From: Acidimicrobiaceae bacterium
GTDB lineage: Bacteria > Actinomycetota > Acidimicrobiia > Acidimicrobiales > Ilumatobacteraceae
Direction of reading: 5' to 3'
DNA length: 36,658 bases
Assembly (NCBI GenBank): GCA_947505655.1
Contig: CANNMD010000007.1
Span: forward strand, 1 to 36,658
Positions 32,982 through 36,658 of this stretch are shown here, one piece after another. The translations under genes were made by a program, and so were the position numbers. The notes below the pieces were generated by a model that ran no database searches, was not told the origin of the DNA, and worked only from the letters and a program-made list of their open reading frames with translations. Every line of letters starts with the position of its first letter. Within the stretch, counting starts at the first letter, position 1.

Positions 32982-35366
32982 TTAGGCGGTGGTGAAGAGC
33001 CACCAAGTGCCGCCATTGGCCAACGTGGTGCCGCCAGCGCCAATCGCACGCACCTGCCAGTAGTGCCGCGTTCTGGCGGTGAGGCCGGTGATCGCTGCGG
33101 TGCGGGTTGTTCCGGTGGAGACCCACGCTGTGTCGCACAGGTTGTTGTTCACTGTGTCGACGCAGTACTGGTACGAAGTGGACGAGGTGCTTGCGCCCCA
33201 TGACAACGTGAGCGCAAGTGGCCGACCAGTTTGGTTGCGGGATGGGCTGGTCTTTGCGAACGCCCCGGGCAACGGTGGTGCAAGGGTTGTGAAGGTCCAC
33301 GCGACGTTGGCGTTGGCCGTTACGACACCAATGGTGTTGCGTGCTCGCACCTGCCACTCGTAGCGAGTGCTCCCCAAGAGTGGGCCGACTGTGGCGGATC
33401 GGGTAACGCCGGTGCTGACCCATGTGGCGTCGCAGGCGTTGTTGACTACAAGGTCGACACAGTATTCATACGACGTTGCTCCGGTTGACGCACCCCATGT
33501 GAGCGAGCGGGTGGTGGCGATACCGATGGCAGCGTTTGCTGGCGCAGATTTGGCGAATGCACCAGCAGCGGCACCTGTGGTGAACGTGTAGCGCAACGAA
33601 ACGTTGGCCTCGGCGGTTGCCGTGCCCGCTGCATCGGTGGCCCGCACCTGCCACGAGTACAACGTGTTCGAGCCGAGTCCGCTGAGAGCGACGCTTGTCG
33701 CTGCGCCGGTGGAGATCCATGTGGCGCACGGCGTCGCAACGCCGGCGACCACGCAGTATTCGTAGCTGCTTGCGCCGGTGCTGGGTGCCCATGTGAGAGT
33801 AGGGGCGAGCGCTGCGCCAGTGGTTCCGGCTGCTGGCGAGGTCTTGCTGAACGCGCCAAGGGTTCGAGGCCCTACGGCGGCAGCCGCAGTAACAGCATTG
33901 GCGGCGTCGAGGATGCCGGTGCCACACAACGCCGTCGTGCATGTGCTGCCCGCAACGAACGGTGTAGAAGTGCTGCGCAGCAGGGCGGTGAGTGCGGCCG
34001 GAGTGATCGACGGCTGAACCGACTTGACCAACGCGGCAACACCAGAAACGTGCGGTGTCGCCATGCTGGTGCCTTGGTAGTAGGCGTAGATATCGGTCGA
34101 TGGAGCGGTGAGCCCGGAGTTCAATGTCGATGCGATCTCCCCCGTGAGGTCACCGGCGGCTGCCACCGTGCCGTTGCTTGCGACGTTCTTGTCGCCACCC
34201 GGTGCTGCAATCTCAACGCTGGTTCCGAAGTTGCTGTAGTAGGACCGATTGCCGGTGGCGCCGGTGGCGGCAACCGTAATCACGCCAGCGCAGTTGGCTG
34301 GGCTAAATGAGGCCGCATCGGCGTTTGAGTTACCTGCGGCCACTACTACCGATGCGCCGACGGCGATCGCGTCGTTGATTGCGTTCTGATAGGTGACCGG
34401 GCATGCGCCGACGCCTCCCAAGCTGATGCTGAGCACCGCTGCAGGATTGGGGTTCGTGGGTACACCGGTAACTGCAAGGCCTGCGGCCCAGCGGATGGCG
34501 TCGGCGATGTCGCTGGTGGAGCCGCCGCACTTACCGAGTACTCGAATCGGCAAAATCTTGGCGCCCGATGCAATGCCGGCAACGCCAATGGCGTTGTCGG
34601 ACTTGGCGGCGACGGTGCCCGCCACGTGCGTGCCATGCCACGAACTGTCGCTTGCTCCGCAGCCAGCGAACGTTCCAAAGATGTTCTCTGTGGCGGTGAC
34701 CCAGTCGCCGGGGTCGCTTGGGTTGGCATCGCGTCCGCCGCCGTCGTTAGCGATTGAGGTATTGGTGATGAAGTCGTAGCCCGGAACCGTTTGGCCGGCG
34801 AGATCGGCGTGAGCAGTAATGCCGGTGTCGATGACGGCCACGACCACGTCAGAGGTGCCGCTGGTAATGTCCCATGCTGCAGGCGTGTTGATGCCGCTGA
34901 GGGTTGCCGTTGGAGCAAAGAGCTCCCATTGCACCGGGAACAGCGGATCGTTAGGCGTTGCGGCGGCGAACATCTTCAAGTCGGGCTCGGCATAGGCCAC
35001 ATTTGGCAATGCCGCGATGCGACCGGCGATCGCAGCGAGAGTGGCGGGAGAGCGGCGGCCGCTCAACTTCGACACCCATCCGCCATCACGCATTTTGCGG
35101 TTCAGGCTGACTGTTTCGCGAGCCTCGCGTGTGAGCTCAGCGATGTTTGGCGTGCTGCCATCGCGCATGCGAACAATGATCTGGTCGGTGCCCCGCGGAT
35201 CTCGGCTTTCGATGGGCGAGGCCACGACCGCGGCCCGTGAGGTGGCGCCTGCAGATGCGGCGCTATTCGTTGATGCGACTGCGAGACCGGCAATCAGCAA
35301 CGAGGACAATGCAAGGGCGCGTTTGTTGGATCGAGCTTTGTTCAGGGGCACCGGGACATTGGACAT
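32982..35366 (-). CDS. Secreted subtilisin-like serine protease (S8) with three C-terminal Fn3-like modules
   Basis: 794 aa. Signal peptide: Arg/Lys-rich start, hydrophobic LALSSLLIAGLAVA, then SAASAG. An inhibitor-I9-type propeptide covers about residues 50-130 (TDQIIVRMRDGS, IAALPNVAYAEPDL). Peptidase S8 domain with the full triad: Asp180 (AVIDTGI), His244 (WHGTHVAG), Ser434 (GTSMATPHVSG). From about residue 500 come three Fn3-like repeats of about 97 residues, each opening GAF.K..P and containing SYEYC or SYQYC plus a second Cys. It is secreted, with no sorting signal or membrane anchor seen. ATG 35366 is preferred over the in-frame TTG two codons earlier. Neighbours give no functional link. 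Confidence 0.9.
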   Translation of the reverse strand: MSNVPVPLNKARSNKRALALSSLLIAGLAVASTNSAASAGATSRAAVVASPIESRDPRGTDQIIVRMRDGSTPNIAELTREARETVSLNRKMRDGGWVSKLSGRRSPATLAAIAGRIAALPNVAYAEPDLKMFAAATPNDPLFPVQWELFAPTATLSGINTPAAWDITSGTSDVVVAVIDTGITAHADLAGQTVPGYDFITNTSIANDGGGRDANPSDPGDWVTATENIFGTFAGCGASDSSWHGTHVAGTVAAKSDNAIGVAGIASGAKILPIRVLGKCGGSTSDIADAIRWAAGLAVTGVPTNPNPAAVLSISLGGVGACPVTYQNAINDAIAVGASVVVAAGNSNADAASFSPANCAGVITVAATGATGNRSYYSNFGTSVEIAAPGGDKNVASNGTVAAAGDLTGEIASTLNSGLTAPSTDIYAYYQGTSMATPHVSGVAALVKSVQPSITPAALTALLRSTSTPFVAGSTCTTALCGTGILDAANAVTAAAAVGPRTLGAFSKTSPAAGTTGAALAPTLTWAPSTGASSYEYCVVAGVATPCATWISTGAATSVALSGLGSNTLYSWQVRATDAAGTATAEANVSLRYTFTTGAAAGAFAKSAPANAAIGIATTRSLTWGASTGATSYEYCVDLVVNNACDATWVSTGVTRSATVGPLLGSTRYEWQVRARNTIGVVTANANVAWTFTTLAPPLPGAFAKTSPSRNQTGRPLALTLSWGASTSSTSYQYCVDTVNNNLCDTAWVSTGTTRTAAITGLTARTRHYWQVRAIGAGGTTLANGGTWWLFTTA

Positions 35367-35407
35367 GAGCAATCTCGCAGAGTCAAGGCCAACGCGTGAT
35401 GTTGTTG

Positions 35408-35421
35408 CCGTGTTGTCACGG
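35408..35421. repeat. Small inverted repeat in the subtilase upstream region
   Basis: CCGTG-TTGT-CACGG followed on the plus strand by TTTT, in the 72-base gap between the aminotransferase stop (35439) and the subtilase start. On the transcribed minus strand it has no T-run, so an operator or chance hairpin is likelier than a terminator. Confidence 0.3.
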
Positions 35422-35438
35422 TTTTCATCAAGGAACGG

Positions 35439-36653
35439 TCAAGACAGGCTTGCTGATGCGGCCATGCCGGCGACAAATCGTTGCATGCCCGCGGCCAAGA
35501 TCGCCTCGCTGGTAGCAAAGCAGAGGCGCACGTGGCCCTCGGCCCCAGCGCCGAACCAACGGGCGCTTCCTGGCACCACGGCAACGCGGTGCTCGGCGCG
35601 CAACATGTCGGTGAGCGCTTCTATCGACACGCCCTCGCGCTGAATGCGGGCGAACGCAACGTAGGTGGCGTCGGGGGAGTGCACCTCGACCCCAGGGATC
35701 GATCGCAACGCCGTGACACATTGGTCCCGGCGGTCACGGAGGTGCGCGACAAAGCTCTCGAGCCATGGCAGCGCAAGGTCATACGCCGCGGCGGCAGCGA
35801 TCTGGCTCAGGGTTGACGTGCCGTCAACAGTGGATGGGTGCTCGCTGCGCTCGAGCATGAGTGACCGTTGGTCTGGATCGATCATTGCGATGTAGCCCAC
35901 TCGAAGGCCCGCTAGGCCAAACGATTTCGAGAAGCCATGCACCACGACGACGTTGGCTGCGATGTCATCGTCGAGCGACAGCATGCTCGTGAAGTGAGCC
36001 GGTGCGTACACGATCTCGCTCCAGATCTCGTCGCTCAAGATACGGATGCCGCGTTCGGTGCAAAAGCGACCGAGAGCGGTGAGTTCCTCGCGTGTGAAGC
36101 ATCGCCCCAGTGGATTGTGAGGGTTGCAGATGCAGATCATGCGCGTGCGCGAAGTGACGAGCGTTGTGAGGTAATCAAGGTCGAGTGCGTCGTTGCGTCC
36201 GAACGACCACGACACCGGTACGCCGCCAGCGGCGCGTACCGTATGGGCGAACAAGAAGTCGACCGGATCGAAAATGATCGCTTCGTCGCCCGGAGTGAGC
36301 CACTGCGAAGCGACGATCGCCAAACCACTCGCGGCGCTGTTGACAGCGATGACTCCGTCGGCGGTTACAGGGCTATCGCGTTGGTCGCGCAGATACCGCG
36401 CCACGCTCTCGCGAAACGTTGGTAAGCCACCCGCTTGGCCGTAGCTGAATACACCGCTTGACGCGTACTCGGTGATGGCGTTGCGGATTGCGGGAGCGGC
36501 GGGGAAGTCGGGGTCTGCGGCCGTGAGCGGAATCACGCCGTGTGGGAGTTCGGCCCAGCGAAGGTTGAACGCTCGCTCGCGCAATAGGTCGAGCCGCACG
36601 TTGTCGTCGGCGAAGGCGTTGCCCGTGTCGTTTTCGGTGTCGTTTTGAGCCAT
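35439..36653 (-). CDS. PLP-dependent aminotransferase / cystathionine beta-lyase-like (MalY/PatB type)
   Basis: 404 aa, fold type I. Markers: ADPDFPAAPAI near the N-terminus, CNPHNPLGRCF (Asn that contacts the PLP), SDEIWSEIVY (Asp for the pyridine nitrogen), Schiff-base Lys243 in GFSKSFGLAGLRVGY, and VRLCFAT with the carboxylate-binding Arg. SDEIW and NPHNP.GR are typical of the MalY/PatB branch, which has C-S lyase or aminotransferase activity; which one applies is not decided by sequence. Cytoplasmic. ATG at 36653, five bases from the window edge, so its promoter is not visible. An Asp/Asn-rich tail of about 18 residues precedes the conserved fold. Confidence 0.87.
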   Translation of the reverse strand: MAQNDTENDTGNAFADDNVRLDLLRERAFNLRWAELPHGVIPLTAADPDFPAAPAIRNAITEYASSGVFSYGQAGGLPTFRESVARYLRDQRDSPVTADGVIAVNSAASGLAIVASQWLTPGDEAIIFDPVDFLFAHTVRAAGGVPVSWSFGRNDALDLDYLTTLVTSRTRMICICNPHNPLGRCFTREELTALGRFCTERGIRILSDEIWSEIVYAPAHFTSMLSLDDDIAANVVVVHGFSKSFGLAGLRVGYIAMIDPDQRSLMLERSEHPSTVDGTSTLSQIAAAAAYDLALPWLESFVAHLRDRRDQCVTALRSIPGVEVHSPDATYVAFARIQREGVSIEALTDMLRAEHRVAVVPGSARWFGAGAEGHVRLCFATSEAILAAGMQRFVAGMAASASLS

Positions 36654-36658
36654 CAGAT

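Overview
The window is GC-rich and densely coded, with no gene-free stretch longer than about 210 bases. It reads as chromosome of a high-GC actinobacterium. The evidence is the mycobacterium-like acyl-CoA catabolic enzymes (FadA5-like thiolase, FadD17-like ligases, Hsd4A-like reductases), two LLM-class F420-type oxidoreductases, GTG starts and start-stop overlaps. A lineage such as Acidimicrobiia is plausible, but that is an inference from gene style. I see no mobile element, CRISPR array, tRNA or rRNA.

Layout. 10-2560 (+): a D-aminoacylase-type amidohydrolase followed by a crotonase-fold protein that lacks both catalytic glutamates. 4635-2542 (-): a molybdopterin oxidoreductase, divergent with a 21-bp gap from a FadD17-like acyl-CoA ligase (4657-6300, +), which converges on its own paralogue. 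11235-6319 (-): operon of amidohydrolase-2, SDR, amidohydrolase-2 and FadD17-like ligase. 12269-11358 (-) and 12378-13268 (+): a divergent LLM oxidoreductase and Hsd4A-like SDR. 17002-13290 (-): two acyl-CoA dehydrogenases, an Hsd4A-like SDR and a TetR regulator. 23267-17115 (-): amidohydrolase-2, zinc alcohol dehydrogenase, two AMP-forming ligases and an SDR. 23430-25054 (+): SDR and TauD-type dioxygenase. 27951-25062 (-): cupin, TetR, formylglycine-generating enzyme and LLM oxidoreductase. 29520-27987 (-): ECF sigma factor and an acidic membrane protein. 30798-29626 (-): FadA5-like thiolase. 30965-32501 (+): two SDRs. 32776-32540 (-): a small acidic protein. 35366-32982 (-): a secreted subtilase. 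36653-35439 (-): a MalY/PatB-type aminotransferase.

How the parts fit. Ligases, paired acyl-CoA dehydrogenases, hydroxyacyl-CoA-dehydrogenase-like SDRs and a FadA5-like thiolase make up most of a beta-oxidation spiral of the kind used on sterol or other bulky side chains. Interspersed are three PF04909 amidohydrolases, seven SDRs and one alcohol dehydrogenase. The strongest new signal is a 17-bp palindrome, TCTGACR-N3-YGTCAGA and close variants, found just upstream of four minus-strand transcription units: the amidohydrolase/FadD17 operon, the acyl-CoA dehydrogenase/TetR operon, the amidohydrolase/ADH/ligase operon and the FadA5-like thiolase. It looks like the operator of a local TetR regulon that joins these pieces into one catabolic system. 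The TetR gene at 13931-13290 sits inside one of the controlled operons and is the best candidate regulator. The substrate is not shown by the sequence.
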